DNA of 64,000 bases from the NCBI GenBank assembly GCA_963377175.1, contig CAUJNA010000458.1, positions 630,033 to 694,032 on the forward strand, read 5' to 3'. Positions 48,594 to 61,221 of this stretch are shown piece after piece. Source of the stretch: Effrenium voratum. Taxonomy: Eukaryota > Sar > Dinophyceae > Suessiales > Symbiodiniaceae. The notes under the pieces are model-generated. The model saw only the letters and a list, made by a program, of their open reading frames with translations, did not search any database and was not told the DNA's origin. A program made the position numbers and the translations under genes. Every line of letters starts with the position of its first letter. The first letter of the stretch is position 1.

Positions 48594-50689
48594 CTGGTAA
48601 GAAGTTGAAATGAGAGCCTCAGCCAACCCCTCCCCCCCGTTCTCAAAGCCTAAACACCCTTCAATGGTCTTGGACAAAAAAAAAGAGCACACATGTTTGG
48701 TGCGGCTCTCCAAACGAAAACATATATTCCAGGGAGACCTCTACAAAGTTCAAAGGACACCAATGGAGTACTGGAGTTCGAGTCTCGCTTGCGCCTTGTC
48801 GGCCATTTGTTTGGTTGCCAACAAGACGCCAAGATCCACAAGGTAAGCTCAAATGGCAGGATAATTATGTGCGCAACCGAGATTTGATAATTCCCTTCCA
48901 ACTTCCAACCACCTGTAAACCGTAAACCCAAGGAGACCTGTTTGGAGAACCTTTCTGGGGACCTTCTTTGGGACCGGTTGTGGGACGACTTTTCGGGGCA
49001 CTGACATGAAACCAAAGCCATGTGCCAGGGGCCATGGTCCAAATTCCCTGAATAGAGGGCAATGCAGCAATTTACTTTGAGTGCACCAAGTCGTCACAGG
49101 GATGGCTCGCTTTGGTATCATGCATGGCACAAATTGATCTTATGGCAAGCCAGTCGGAGGCTCAGCACACCTTTTCTCCATCACAACTCGCCAACAGGGA
49201 GGTCCGCAGGAGTCACCCTGGGCACAAAAATGCCGCGGCGGTACAGTGAGCCAACAACTGACCCCTGCAATTCAACGGCCGGGACCCCGAAAAGGGTTCC
49301 CAAGGACGAATAAGTGATACTCCTCAACAAAATGATGTTCATGTTCCAAGCAAACTGTCAGAAAAGCAAAGCACCGTTTAGGATTCCTACAAAAAACACT
49401 ATGAACCAGCGGTCTCCTGCCATCAAGGCCTGTTCTTGATGGGTCGAACTGGAAATGCAAGTCAACATCGACTCAAGGACCTGGACTGCTGGCCACAAGC
49501 TCCAAGACTTTGGTTCTCAGAATCAGGGCACCCCCTGAATAGTGTCCTTGTGGTTCCCTTACCAACCAAAAGAGGGCTTCCAAAAACAAAACAAGTTTCC
49601 TTTTGGTTTCAATTTCAGCCAAAGGAGGGTTCCCAAAAAAGCACAAACCCAAAGGTTCGACGACCTGCTCCAACCCCATCGTTCCATCACCTTGCTTGTG
49701 AGAAGCGGACTTCCAATTGAGAAAACCGGCTTCAAAGGTCAAGATTTCTCATCAAACAGGGTCCGAACAAGGTTCTCTTTTCTTTGGTACCGTGAAGCAT
49801 CACTCAACTACGGCAACCAAACGCCGCTGTAGGCGCCCAACACCCATATTGACCAAAATTACTATATAGGTTGTCACAGTTTTTCTATCACCTGGGTGGA
49901 ACAGGTTGCAAACCCACCTAGTGAAAGGTTCAGCTTGTGTCCAATGGCCCCTGTGGACGCGGGAAATTGCTTCTTGAATGGGTTGGCAGTGGTTCTTTGA
50001 TCAACAACACAGTGAGAAATTATTAAGAGGGTTCTGGTTTTCGTGAGGATCCCTCTAGGAAACAAACAGGAAACCACAAAAATACGTGAGCGATGGCCCG
50101 AAGACCATCGGTTTAGCATGGAAAACAACATAGCCACAGTCAAAATACGCCATTCTTGCAAAGGACCTGGGACATTTCTGAGGGCCCCCTCGACCATAGA
50201 CCACTGGATACGTTGACAGACCATATTATACACCTTCTATAATCCCGGTGAAGCCAGACCCTTCCGCAATGGGCCTGTCTCTCTAACCGACATGGTGTGC
50301 TTGCCTCTGTTCCCTCCAATAATCCACCAAGTGGATGTGAACTTTGCAAATCACTACCAACCCCAAAAAAACGGAGAGTGGGCGGGCATGGCCAGAACTA
50401 CGGCAACCCTCCAGGAAAGGACCAACATCTTGAGTCAGCTCGTTTAAGCCTTCAGCCCCAAATTAGTGAGCTCACTGCATAAATAGCTTGTCTGGATTTA
50501 TCCGGGGTCACCCTTGCAAAACTGTTCAATCGCTACCCTCACAGGGTCCATTATTTCACCACTATCAAAGCACGAAAGCCACCCCGAGTGGTTCGAGAGG
50601 CACCGGCCCAGTTTCTGACTTTGATGATATGATAACCCCAAAAACACATAAAGCAAAGTCACAACAATAACCCCAGTCTAACTCCTCAC

Positions 50690-50750
50690 CAAGGTGCGAC
50701 CGAGTCTGGAGCAGCGCTCCCAGCGGCCACTCCAGATCTTCGCCCTCCAC
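50690..50750 (-). CDS. Gene B exon
   Basis: The frame reads VEGEDLEWPLGALLQTRSHL plus one G. The acceptor is GCGGAG|GTG and the donor CACCTTG|GTGAGG is a strong GT donor. An upstream extension (EPRVVPVAGAE) is open but lacks a better acceptor. The plus strand is also open through this island; the phase match with the exon above favours minus. Confidence 0.6.
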
Positions 50751-51208
50751 CTCCGCACCGGCGACAGGCACGACGCGAGGCTCCGTAGATCCCGCCGTGT
50801 GCATGTTGACAACGTTTGGGTTGGAAAACTGAAGCACCTCAAGCAAGGGTTTCGTCTAAGAACGGACATGATTTGGGGCCCCGAATTTTGACCACGGTTT
50901 TTTCTAGATTTCCTTCAAGAATTGTCCTCTATCAAACACCTGGGGAGTATCCACATTGGCAACCCTCCTGCCGTAGAACAAGGCGGCGCAAAATGTCGCC
51001 AGGAAAAAAGAAGCATGAGGGCTGAAACCACTGTCATGTGTGTGTGTGTGTCTCAAAAAGGTCAATGCCTGTTTCTGAGTGAATTGTCGAGACCAAGAAT
51101 GAACTGCATGTTTGTTTACCACGAAGCTGTGCTTTCCAAAAGTGGTCACTCGGGAAAGTGAATTGTTCAAACCTGACTCCAAAGCGAAACAACCATCCCG
51201 TTCGAGGC

Positions 51209-51259
51209 CTCGAGAGCATACGTCACCTTCCGGGCGTCCTTGGGGAAGCCGTACATCTC
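51209..51259 (-). CDS. Gene B exon
   Basis: The 17-codon exon reads EMYGFPKDARKVTYALE, acceptor GCCAAG|GAG, donor CTCGAG|GC, phase 0 at both ends. It sits between two exons with which it is in phase. The frame stays open further upstream (GLAK) and downstream (ASNGMVV), so both ends rest on the splice grammar. Confidence 0.62.
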
Positions 51260-51494
51260 CTTGGCTAACCCCATGGTTGAAGATCCAGGTAAGCTCGTGG
51301 CTAGGAAACCAGACCTTTTACCAAGTTTCACACGGCTTCCTTGGGTACCTACAGGGGTAAACGGTTTTGTTTCTGGAAAAACGAGGGATTGTCATGCCGA
51401 CTGCGTCAGAAAGGGATTGCTTGGCAGAGAAAGCGGCGACCGAAATCCCAACTTTCACCACAGGTGGTTTGGGGACAAACAATTCGGACATGCT

Positions 51495-51546
51495 CGGCTT
51501 TGACCTGCTGGCAATCCGATCCGGTGCTTCCAGCAGGTCAAAGCCG
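51495..51546. repeat. 17-bp inverted repeat with 18-bp loop
   Basis: CGGCTTTGACCTGCTGG and CCAGCAGGTCAAAGCCG flank an 18-base loop, in the intron between gene B exons 51805 and 51259. Confidence 0.85.
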
Positions 51547-51804
51547 CTTTGAAACAACTCCAATTTGCCCCCCCCCCCCGCCCCCGCAAGAGACATATCC
51601 CTCCTGATGGGAAGAAAACACAACCAACGTCCAACCCACTTCCTCACCACATTGGCCAAACCAATCGAAACTGTTTGTTTTCACTACTGGGAACCTGAAA
51701 ATGACACTGGTTGATTAATGGGGGTGGACCGCTTTTGACTACCCTTTCCGGGGAAACACCCCCCTAATTCGCGAAAGTCGACGAATCCGCAACCTTCCGG
51801 CGAC

Positions 51805-51929
51805 CTGAGCAAACCGAGCTGCACCCAGCAGGACGAGGATGTAGTTGGCTTGGAAGCAACGGAACGCCATGTTGTCCTCCGCCGTGTACCTTGGACTGGC
51901 TCCGAGCATCATCATGAGACGCTTGTTGC
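51805..51929 (-). CDS. Gene B exon, longest of the set
   Basis: After the shared Gly the exon gives 41 codons: NKRLMMMLGASPRYTAEDNM, then AFRCFQANYILVLLGAARFA and Q. The acceptor is TTTGCAG|GC and the donor is GCTCAG|GT. A hydrophobic run (Y-I-L-V-L-L-G-A-A) could be a buried helix or strand; it is too short and interrupted for a sure membrane segment. Phase 0 at its end fits the next exon. Confidence 0.7.
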
Positions 51930-52650
51930 CTGCAAATTCACAGGTGCCACAAAGGGACCTGCGTAAACTGTAAACATGATGCTTGGGATTCCAAGTTAAT
52001 CTGCAGAGGAATATTTGGGTGGTTTATGAAAGTTTATGATACTCAATGCACCAAACGAAGAATGCCGGCACACCAAAGCCTCTGTGAGGTCGCCAAAATT
52101 CAGGGCATCCTTCGTTTTCTCCTTAAACATCACCTCACCAAAAGGAAACTCATTTAGCATTGCTCCAGCAAGTGTTTAAACTCCATGGAAAGAACAACTT
52201 CGTTGGACCCCTGCCAAAACAAGGAACCTATCCTTTCAATAGAGGACACCACTCCCCCAAAGCCATGGGGCTCTCTGAAGGGGCACGGGTTGAGAGCTCA
52301 TCCTTTCAAAGAAACGGTAAAGACAAAAACGCCTTACCAATCCTTTGGAGAGGTCCTCAAGACTGGGATTAGATTCAGGGGAAACCCATGCGCCCTCCCC
52401 CCAAAAGGCTCATGCGGAGATCCAGAAACTGGGGAAGGCTCTCGGTGTATAGTTAAAATTGTCCCAAACTGAACTATTCCTCATTGCGTCCTTTAACAGG
52501 ATCCCAAAGGATTCATTCCCACCCCTCAAACGATTCCCTACTAAGAACCAGCAAGAAAACAAGGTTTCCCTTTGGTTTCCCTTTGATGCTTAAGGAAACG
52601 ACCATGTCTGCGGGTCAAATCACTGTTTTGACGAGGCGTACGGGAACCGC

Positions 52651-52728
52651 CCCAAAAGCGACAGAAGCCGAGCTGCTGATGTGCCGTCGACTTCTCCTTG
52701 GTCTGTGCCTCCACCCAGGAGTACTCGC
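52651..52728 (-). CDS. Gene B exon
   Basis: After the shared Gly the exon reads EYSWVEAQTKEKSTAHQQLG then FCRFW, plus one G. The acceptor is ATTGCAG|GC. The donor TTTTGGG|GCGG is a GC donor of the same type as that of gene A exon 11. The plus strand of this island is also open (RTGTAPKATEAELLMCRRLL) but has no matching splice phases. Confidence 0.62.
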
Positions 52729-52945
52729 CTGCAATCGTCCAACACATACTTAAATCCCTAGGAACAAAAAATCCAATCATGATAGATTCCCTTTAAAACC
52801 AACAGGGGGAAATAAAAAACATTCTTAAGCAAATTGAAAAAAGGTTGAAATGGCATGGAAAACCCATCAGAGGTCCACGTCTTGCTTTGCTTAGGTTGAT
52901 GAATGAGTACGCAATGGAATGTCTGATACCCTCTGTGCCCATCGC

Positions 52946-53003
52946 CTGCACACATCAGATCCACTGCCAGCTCCAGCTCTTTCAGCGTTGGGCGCGGGTA
53001 CGC
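52946..53003 (-). CDS. Gene B exon
   Basis: The frame reads AYPRPTLKELELAVDLMCA plus one G. The acceptor is TTGAG|GCG and the donor is TGCAG|GC. It looks like a Pro-rich turn followed by an amphipathic helix. It starts in phase 0 as required by the exon at 54694, and its spare G pairs with GC of the exon at 52728 to make Gly. Confidence 0.68.
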
Positions 53004-54693
53004 CTCAAGCAAGAACCCGCGAGCCACAGGGTGCACCAAGATGTGAAATACAATTCCGTTGGTACCATCCAAATGGAGGGGGGGGGGTGGTCCTCAGGGT
53101 TCCCTTAGCCTATCTTGATTGTCCAACCGAAAAAAAAAAAGGAACAAAACCATCACAGAGGCTGTGCGGCTACCTGGGCGGAGCGCACGGGGAGACTAAG
53201 TTGTATTTGACCCCGAAAGGTTTACAGGTTGCGCAACGGAAGCTCACCTGAAATTAGCCGCCAATGCAATGTACCTGTGTAAAACGTGCAAGATAAATTC
53301 GACACAACGTGTCTTGAAACTCTTTTCCTGAGCTCATGGGCCAGGCAAAAGTCAAAAGCTTGCTCTTCCCCACTAGAATGGTCTTCCCAAAACAAGTACT
53401 GGTACTGTTCGGGAACTCGGGTGACAACCTCCATTTTCTCAACCACAAAAACACATGCTTCCTGGCCCTGTCCTTGAGCCAGGGAAACATGAACCAGAGC
53501 GAATGGACGATACTGCTAACCCGCTGATTAATGACCTCCCCAGTGATGAATGCTGCGATGCTGTTCCAAGGGAATCAAGCTCCTCAGTCAACATTAGGGG
53601 CCCTACTAGGGAGATAGCCTTGGATGGTCTTGCAGCCCAGTGAAAAGCGGACCTGTTGAGAGTTGGCAAGAAAGAACATAGTGTGAAACATGCGCCGTCA
53701 TGTTCAAACATATCTCAAGGGGTTCCATTGGAAAGACAAGCAGTGACCCAAGACCCTGTTTCCAACAAGCATAGGCGGGGAAGCTATCATTCTCAGCGCC
53801 CGGATCCAAAACAGCACCTTGGGATGTCACATATTGTCCCCTACGTGACCCCACAAAAGGAAACTCATCGAAAAGTAGCCCAGAAGGTGATGCTGCAGCC
53901 CCGAAAAGGGAAATCTAAGGACCGTGATTTGATTGGGAGAAGCAATTTCTTCTAATCACCTGATTTACAGGGGAATGCTGATCGGCAAAATGTGTTTTTA
54001 TGGCTAAATGCATAGCAACCCGGTTGGCTCCTTCGAACCAGTTGCCCCGAAAGGCAGGCTTTGGAGAGATGGCCCAAAGTTTGTGAGGGAGCCCTGACGG
54101 GTGGCCAGGGTTGGACCATGCTTACACCGATTTTGTCCCAGTGATTCCATGTAGCCCTGTGGGTAACCACGGGAAACCATCATGTGAATCCCAGAAGAAG
54201 ACAGCCTGGATACCTATGGAGGCATCTGGATCCACTGGGTGTGCCAACCTCCTTTGGGATTCCAGTCTGGTTTGTCAAACAAATTTTGTCCACCTTACAT
54301 TCTGCACTAGAGTTCCACTTGATTTCGAAAAGGGGCTCCATCCCCTCTATGCAATCCAGCCAAAGCACCTTGCCTATCCTAACCGGTAGCCTACTGCCCT
54401 AATCCTTCACCAGCCTCACTACGCAAAGCTTCAATGTCCCTCGGATGTGTAGCAACTTTCTGGGGGTCAACGCGCTCTCGAGACTTCGCTTCCGAATCAT
54501 GGTTCATCATGAATTCGTGCCGGCCCATCTTGTCGGCACGCCCATGCCCATTCTTAGGATCTTGGGTGGCTAGTCTCAGCATTTCCAGAGAGGGTGAACA
54601 GACCCCCAGTCCGTGGGAACTCACTTCTGTGATACCAATTGAAGGCCTTGGTTCCTTGGAGTCAAAACAAGATCCCACGAACCGCACTCCGGC

Positions 54694-54798
54694 CTCCAGG
54701 AAGGGCACCTTCCGCTGATTGGGGGCCTTGGCGAGCCACCAGTGCACGAAGTCCGCCACGTAGGTCAGCCCCGAGACACCGAAGAAGTCCACCGAGCC
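54694..54798 (-). CDS. Gene B exon
   Basis: A 35-codon exon reads GSVDFFGVSGLTYVADFVHW then WLAKAPNQRKVPFLE. The acceptor is TGGTCAG|GGC and the donor is CTGGAG|GC, phase 0 at both ends. The first half is aromatic and hydrophobic, the second basic. Codons are very GC-rich in the third position. It joins in frame to the exon at 53003. Confidence 0.7.
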
Positions 54799-54999
54799 CT
54801 GACCAGCGTTGGAGTGGCGAGAGTGGCGAGGGACGCGGTCACCAATCCGGCAAAAGCGAAAACAGAAAAAAAGAAGAATAACAAACAAGCCAATAGGATG
54901 TGCCGAGATCTGAAGGGTGTTGATGCTTCTCACCAGTTTCTAGCCTCTCATGGGCAGGCCAGCGGGGTCGTGTCAAAGGAAGCGTCATATCACTTGAAA

Positions 55000-57880
55000 C
55001 CAAAGGACCCAAACATAAACACGACAACTCTCTGCAACCTTGTCTGGATCCAACCAGGAAAGCCGAGTCAAATGGAATCTGACAGAGACGCATTGACGTG
55101 GACGCTGTAACAATCGCTGCTGATGATTATTTTTGAAGTCAGAAACAAGCAACAGCACGTAACTTCGCAATCACAAACCTAGTCCAAGGCAAACAACACA
55201 ATATAGCCAAAGCCACGGGAACGAATCACCTTGGCGCCTTCCCGCACAAACCTATGTTTCGCATTGGGAGCCCCAAGATGGATGGTTTCAAATTGGTATT
55301 CCTGCCAGTTTGAACAAAAGTCGGTATTTCATATTTCAACCACGACACACCCAACTGTCAATTGGTTGTGGGTATGCACCCCCCCCCCGCTCCCCCCTCC
55401 CCCCGCCCCCTTCCCCCCCACCCCTTCCCCCCGACCCATTCCCGAACAGGGGTCTAATTCTTCGCAACCACATCACCGTACGGGTTTTCCCTTCAACTAT
55501 AAAAGTGTTTGAATGTGGCTGAATCAATCTGCAATCCTGGGCTTGACTCCCCCATGCAAAGCAAAATCCAGCCGCTCCCTAAAATGTTTGTCGGCTACAT
55601 GGCCGGATGCTGTCAACGAATTTTGCGGTCTGAAACCACAACGCTCATCCCAACAATTCCCACCTTCAAAGAAGAATCCCTGAACACGTGGAAGCTTAGA
55701 AGTGCGAGGGAAGTTACCTGTAACTGTTCAATGTATATTCAGAGCCAATAATGAAGGGAAGCCATTTCGCCCGGTGGCCCTTTTATGCTCCCTCATGGCG
55801 CCTGGTGGCCCTTTACTGACTAAGAGACACCGGCACGGAGGCCTGCACGGCCCGGCTGGCTTCTTGGCTCAGGTCACCCAAGCAGGCGTCCCTGCCAATT
55901 GGATTTCTCGCTTGTCACTTCGGGGGCTTTCCCTGTTGGAGGGGATGGCAGCTATTGCAATTGTTTGGGCACTGGGAGGCAAATATACCTAAGCTGGGTA
56001 AACATGATGAGAGAGGTTTAAACGCCTAATTATTGTTGAAACAAGCTTTCTTTCCTTCCTCCTTTGAAGAGGCCAGGGTCTGATATTGTTGATCCCAAAT
56101 TTTTGCCGAACCTGGCTAATACAGTGCTGATGCACAATGAGTATTCAAGCTTCTGGGGGTCCCCGCTCATATGCAGTCAAACAGATTGTTACACTTCTGA
56201 CCCAAGCATTGCACCCAGGATCATTCTATGTTGGTTTCTCCAGTTGACAGGTTGGTCCTTGATTGTTTCCCGTATGGGTCATTCTGATTCCCAAGCAGCA
56301 AGCGCCAGTCTTTGAGAGGTAGGGAGCTTAATAATCCTTATGAGGGAAAAATGATGATTACCAAGCAAGGCCAACGGGAAAAACACTCGAATCGGCATGA
56401 GCCACATAGGGTTCCAAGGGCACTTCCCTTTGAAACAAACATTTACTGTAGTCATGGCTACTTCCCTGCAAAACCAGCTTGGAAAAGTAAACACACACCC
56501 ACACAAACCGCAGAAGCACAAATCAGTACTTGCATGGATCTTTGTCGGTACCTTTCCCATGAATCCTTGAAACACGAACAATGGTTGGCAATCATAATAT
56601 TTAGCGCAGGCAATCATCTATTTTAGGGTGTTCCTCTGACTAGTTTGGTCTTCCGGATGAATCTGAGATTGACACTACTGTCTATGTCAGGCTAAAGCGC
56701 GTTCCCAGGTCCAAGGTGCTTCTTGTCCAGCTTGCAGGTTTCTGACCTCACGAGCACGGGTCGTTTGCGGTCTGCTCTGTGACGGTAAACAAAAAGATCC
56801 ATGAAAAAAGAGCTCGCAAAACTGAATAGGGGCCGCAAACGCAAGGGACCCCCACGTCCTGCTCCTCATCCCGAAAAGCAGTAAATACACATGAGTCCAT
56901 TGCAGAAAGTCATGCTAGATGCAAAGGAATTTGAAAGCTTCCAGGGAAGAAACGACATGCAGGTTCAATCCTTTGCATCCTTTGTAGCACCAAATCCTCG
57001 CACACTCCAACAATGGCCTGCAGATCAAGTCATCCACACCACTTGTGCCGCAGGCGCTTCAAACTGGCGCCGAAGCTTTGGGCAGTCCAAATCTGGAGGA
57101 CCGCAGACTCAGAAAATGAGACTTTCCGGAAGCAAATTGAAACCACCAAGAGAGGAGCGCATGAAACGCAGTGTTTTGCACACAGTAGGCACATGAGTAA
57201 ACTTCCTTCGAGGGGACCCCCGTTTGGGGATGGTTGAAAGGCAAACCAAAGCACAGCCAAGCGAAGCTCCACCTGCTGAATTGAAATCATTGAAGTTGTT
57301 GTTCACCGGAATGAAACAACTTAACACAGGCTCAAACATTGGAGGATCCCTACCCTAGATTAATCCCAATCCGCAACCCGTAGTGGACACCAATAGAAAA
57401 CTGCTACTGAAATTGCTAGGCAGTTTGTTTCATTCACCAACCGGTATTGGACCAAGAGCGGGGCCAGCTCGGATCCCCCCGGGAGCTCAGAAAAAAAACT
57501 TGCACAAATGAAACGCACTTCCGATCGAGTGGATTGGCTGAAACGAGTCCAAACTGCTTTTCAAAGGCAACTCGGATCCAGAAAGTCGGACCCACGTGAT
57601 ATTATCCCCAATAATGGGCCTGAGGTTGATGACTTGGGGAAGCCATATATTCAGCTGATACTAGGTTCTTATTAGCTGGGTCCGACAACTTCCTTGTGCT
57701 CAAGGAGTCACCACAGAACAACGTGCTCAGTCATGGCCATCTCCTTTTCAAGCCAACAGGGAAGGTTGGGTGTGTCTCAATCGGGAGCATCCCAAAAATG
57801 GCTGCAGTTTTCCTTGTCTCAATTCAAGCCAACCTGAAACGGGAACCTGAAAAACACACGCCAAGACGCACTAAAGCAAA
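55000..57880. other. Probable intron of gene B with at least one missed exon
   Basis: The phases of the exons at 57885 and 54798 disagree, so a further exon is expected here. A weak candidate at about 56700-56750 (minus, VRNLQAGQEAPWTWERA) is not strong enough to call. A C-rich tract lies at 55379-55437. Confidence 0.35.
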
Positions 57881-57884
57881 AGGC

Positions 57885-57957
57885 CAAGGCGCTCTTTGAG
57901 CATCATCTGGTGAATGAGACTTCGGCAGGCAGGGCCGGCGCCAATGCCGACCACGCC
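57885..57957 (-). CDS. Gene B exon with V-G-I-G-A-G-P motif
   Basis: The frame reads GVVGIGAGPACRSLIHQMML then KERL. The acceptor GGCGGAG|GGC gives phase 0, fitting the exon above; a longer form from CTGCAG|GC at 57974 adds TPVAE. The motif recalls two families: the Rossmann FAD-binding turn (G-x-G-P-A) and the G-I-G-A-G-P segment of ketopantoate hydroxymethyltransferase. Neither is a convincing match, since the third Rossmann Gly is Cys here. The end (TTG|GC) does not match the next listed exon, so an exon is probably missing. Confidence 0.45.
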
Positions 57958-58239
57958 CTCCGCCACTGGCGTGCCTGCAGCGTGGGAAAGTCTCACCTTT
58001 GCCAAATTGACAAGGTTGCCTACATCTCCCCCTCCAGCCTCAGATGTCCGCCCTCCCCAACCAAAAACACAATTTGATTCTGGTCAACATTCAGTGAGCC
58101 TTAAAATGCAAAGTACTTCCAGTTGAGATACCAAAAACATTACCCCGCTTTAACAAAACATACTTTGACCCAAAAAGTTGATGTCGGAAACTACCAACAT
58201 GTTGGCCCTACGGCCATCGTTTGCCCCACGTTTTCAATG

Positions 58240-58735
58240 GGCGCTCTCGTGGACACAAGTGCGCCCGGAAACAAGTAAACCCGTGTGAGGCCAAATGGTA
58301 GCGTGCACGTTCAAGGGAACCCGGAAACAGCCAAATGGTAGCGTGCACGTTCAAGGGAACCCGGAAACAAATGAACCCGTGTGAGGCCAAATGGTAGCGT
58401 GCACGTTCAAGGGAACCCGGAAACAAGTGAACCCGTGTGAGGCCAAATGGTAGCGTGCACGTTCAAGGGAACCCGGAAACAAGTGCACCCGGAAACAAGT
58501 AAACCCGTGTGAGGCCAAATGGTAGCGTGCACGTTCAAGGGAACCCGGAAACAAGTGAACCCGTGTGAGGCCAAATGGTAGCGTGCACGCTCAAGGGAAC
58601 CCGGAAACAAGTGAACCCGTGTGAGGCCAAATGGTAGCGTGCACGTTCAAGGGAACCCGGAAACAAGTGAACTTCTGTGAGGCCAAATGGTAGCGTGCAC
58701 GTTCAAGGGAACCCGGAAACAAGTGAACCCGTGTG
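58240..58735. repeat. 56-bp minisatellite, about 8 copies
   Basis: The unit contains CCGTGTGAGGCCAAATGGTA and GCGTGCACGTTCAAGGGAAC, then CCGGAAACAAGTGAA. Copies differ by few bases; some are shortened (near 58325 and 58490). The minus-strand frames through it simply repeat the unit. Confidence 0.95.
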
Positions 58736-58754
58736 ACCCCGAAACAAAAGCCCT

Positions 58755-60381
58755 ATTTCAGGGCTGCTCGAAGGATCCTGTATCGGCGACCAGTCATCGG
58801 TCACATCATGGTTCTCATGCTCGAGTGACAGCTGCTGCGCTCTGCGAAAGCCATGCCAGACTTTGAATCTCTTCCTTCTTGGCGTGTCTGATGTCTTTGC
58901 TGGACTAGCATCACCTTCGCATGCCAATTGGTTCTGGAACTTGCGCTTGGATTCAGGCGAGGTAAACATGGCACAAGGTAAACATGGCACGAGGTAAATA
59001 TGGCACCGGCCCTTGCCATTGCTTGAGCATCGCAAGCGGCGGTGGCAAAAACGCTTATACAGCGTGGGGCAAACGATGGCCGTAAGCCCAACATGTTGGC
59101 TAGACGGGGGGGGGTTGGCCGGGTTTCAGCCTGCCCTAGCCTGCCCCGGCCTCGGGTGCGCTCGATGCGCGCAACGTGGATGGATGAGGGGGGAGGGAGC
59201 GCTTCCATCCAGGAGCAGATCCCGAACCCCCAGCCCACGTAGGGAACGCCCCTGTGTCACTTCGATCCACGGTCTAGAGCCGCAGCTTCCTAGTCGCAAC
59301 TCACCGCAGCAAAGACGCACTTTGTTTCCTCTACCTGACAAAGCAACAGAGGGCCAAGCGCCTGGTCGGCCGGAGACCGTGGGTGAAGTTCTGGGCTGGG
59401 CAAGAAGCAAGGTTCAGAGAGGCGCATCGCAGGCTGCAACTCCAGTACGGGCCTAGCAACCACTTGGGATCGCATGCAGATCAGCGCCGCCACTGGGCGG
59501 CATTCCTCATCGGAATTCACGAAGCGCGCCATGTGCCCAAGCAGGCGCTCGCTGAGATGTCAGGACAGGGGGGCAGCATGTCAGTCACCATTCCAATGAG
59601 CGTAGCACAACCACGGTGGGGGGAGATCAGAAGCGCGGAGTCCCTGGAAGCTCTCAAGAAGTAGCTTCGCCGCGGCGATTTTTTGCTTTGTGGCGGACGC
59701 GCCTGAAAAGGCCCACATTAGAGGGCTGGCAGCTGTGTGCATAGGCAACCTGGTTTGGACAATGTTTTGAAGGCCTTCGTGGCCCATCGCTGATTTGTGA
59801 CAGCACTGAACCTCGTGCAAGCTTTTCAAGATACATCTTGGCTGTTGACTGCTTGGCCCTGCAAAAGTCCCCTCCTGCCAGCGCCGGAGTACGCGAACTT
59901 GAGCATGGTGAACTTGAGTTCCCACGAAGTGAGCAGCCCAAAACTATGATTGTTTACCGTGCAAAACGCACTTTGCCAATGACACATGGACTTGTGGCTC
60001 GGGTCGGTCCGGTCCAACCCCCCGCCCGTGTACCCAACATGTTGTGCCGGTATGCAGGGAACCATCAAATAGCAGCGCCCAACCCCGACCGCAACCTCCC
60101 CCCTCGCCCCCCCCACCTTTCATGTAGCAGCTCGCGTCGCTGCCATCCGACGCGGCTCGGACCTGCGTTTCGCTCAAGAGTCGCGCTGGCGGATTTCGAG
60201 CGCTACAGCATGGGGTGGGTGTTTTGTCGATTTCGCAGCAAACGAACCAACACAAGTAGCCTGAAAACACACACATACACTCATTGGTTTTTAGAGGGGG
60301 TGTCATCGGGATCAACGAACTCCCCAAGTTGGACATTTGGAATTGTTCCACAGTACATGCAGAAATAGCCACATCATGCAA
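58755..60381 (-). pseudogene. Degraded coding-like region, possible transposon remnant
   Basis: Several long minus-strand frames follow one another with shifts between them: 59944-60381, 59581-59925, 59290-59532, 58801-59238 and 58703-59035. Stretches such as KIAAAKLLLESFQGLRASDL, RFVNSDEECRPVAALICMRS and RRKRFKVWHGFRRAQQLSLE look protein-derived. Two stops and frame changes interrupt them, so no intact product is possible. The density of coding-like sequence over 1.6 kb differs from the exon islands around it. The family is not identified. Confidence 0.33.
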
Positions 60382-60711
60382 ACTCTTTTAATGGGGAAAC
60401 TTGCCGGAACTTGCCCAAAGCGGACTGCCTTTCAGACTTGTTTGCTTTTCGGTTTGGCTCTAGTCTAAATTCACTGCTCAACGGCTGATTGCATCTACCC
60501 AGATAGTCTCATACATGAACTCATGGGTATTTGGAGCCCTTTTCCTTATTCCCGTGATTCCCACAATTTCAACCATCAGGGTTTGTTTGTTTCTCGCAGA
60601 GGACAGCCTGTTGTGTTTGGCTCAGTGGTGTTTTCATCTGGGTCTCTTTGTCTTGAGGCCATTCCCCTTTCGGTTTTCAAGGGGAAACCAAAGGGAATTC
60701 CATTTTGGCGC

Positions 60712-60794
60712 CTGAGCTCTCGCCTGCTCCCGGATGTGGGTCATGCCGAAGCCCAGGTAGCTCTTGACCATGACGCCATCGCTGAAGTTCACGC
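60712..60794 (-). CDS. Gene B exon
   Basis: The frame reads VNFSDGVMVKSYLGFGMTHI then REQARAQ. The acceptor is TCAGAG|GC, with CTTCAG|AG as an alternative, and the donor is GCTCAG|GC. The coding signal is strong, with one clear open frame and GC3-rich codons. It ends in phase 0, which fits the exon at 57957. Confidence 0.62.
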
Positions 60795-61221
60795 CTCTGA
60801 AGAGGTCACGGGGCCCAAGCAAGCGATCCAGTAGTAGTCGGGTTGTTTTTTCCGCAAACACAAAACGACACATGATATTGTCATGCGGTAAGGAGCAGCA
60901 ACAAAATCCACGTGTGCTGTTCTTCCGCAAAACATAAATGACAATTGACGTGGTGAGAACCCTGACTGGGGTTGCTCCCTCCGCCTCAGTCGTAGGTCTG
61001 CTTAAGAAAGCAAATGCAAAAAATACCAGCCTTGCTTAGAACGACTTGGAGAGAACCGTTGATGTGTCGTTTTGAGGCTCGGTACCCTTTTCGGGGCAGG
61101 GCAACTAACATAAGTCATGCGTTTGGTCCCTTAAGACCCACACCCACTCCAGTGATGAAAGGAATCCTCTCCATTTGAGGGCCCCCCTATTCTGACACAT
61201 ACCCAACTGTTTCCTTCTCAC

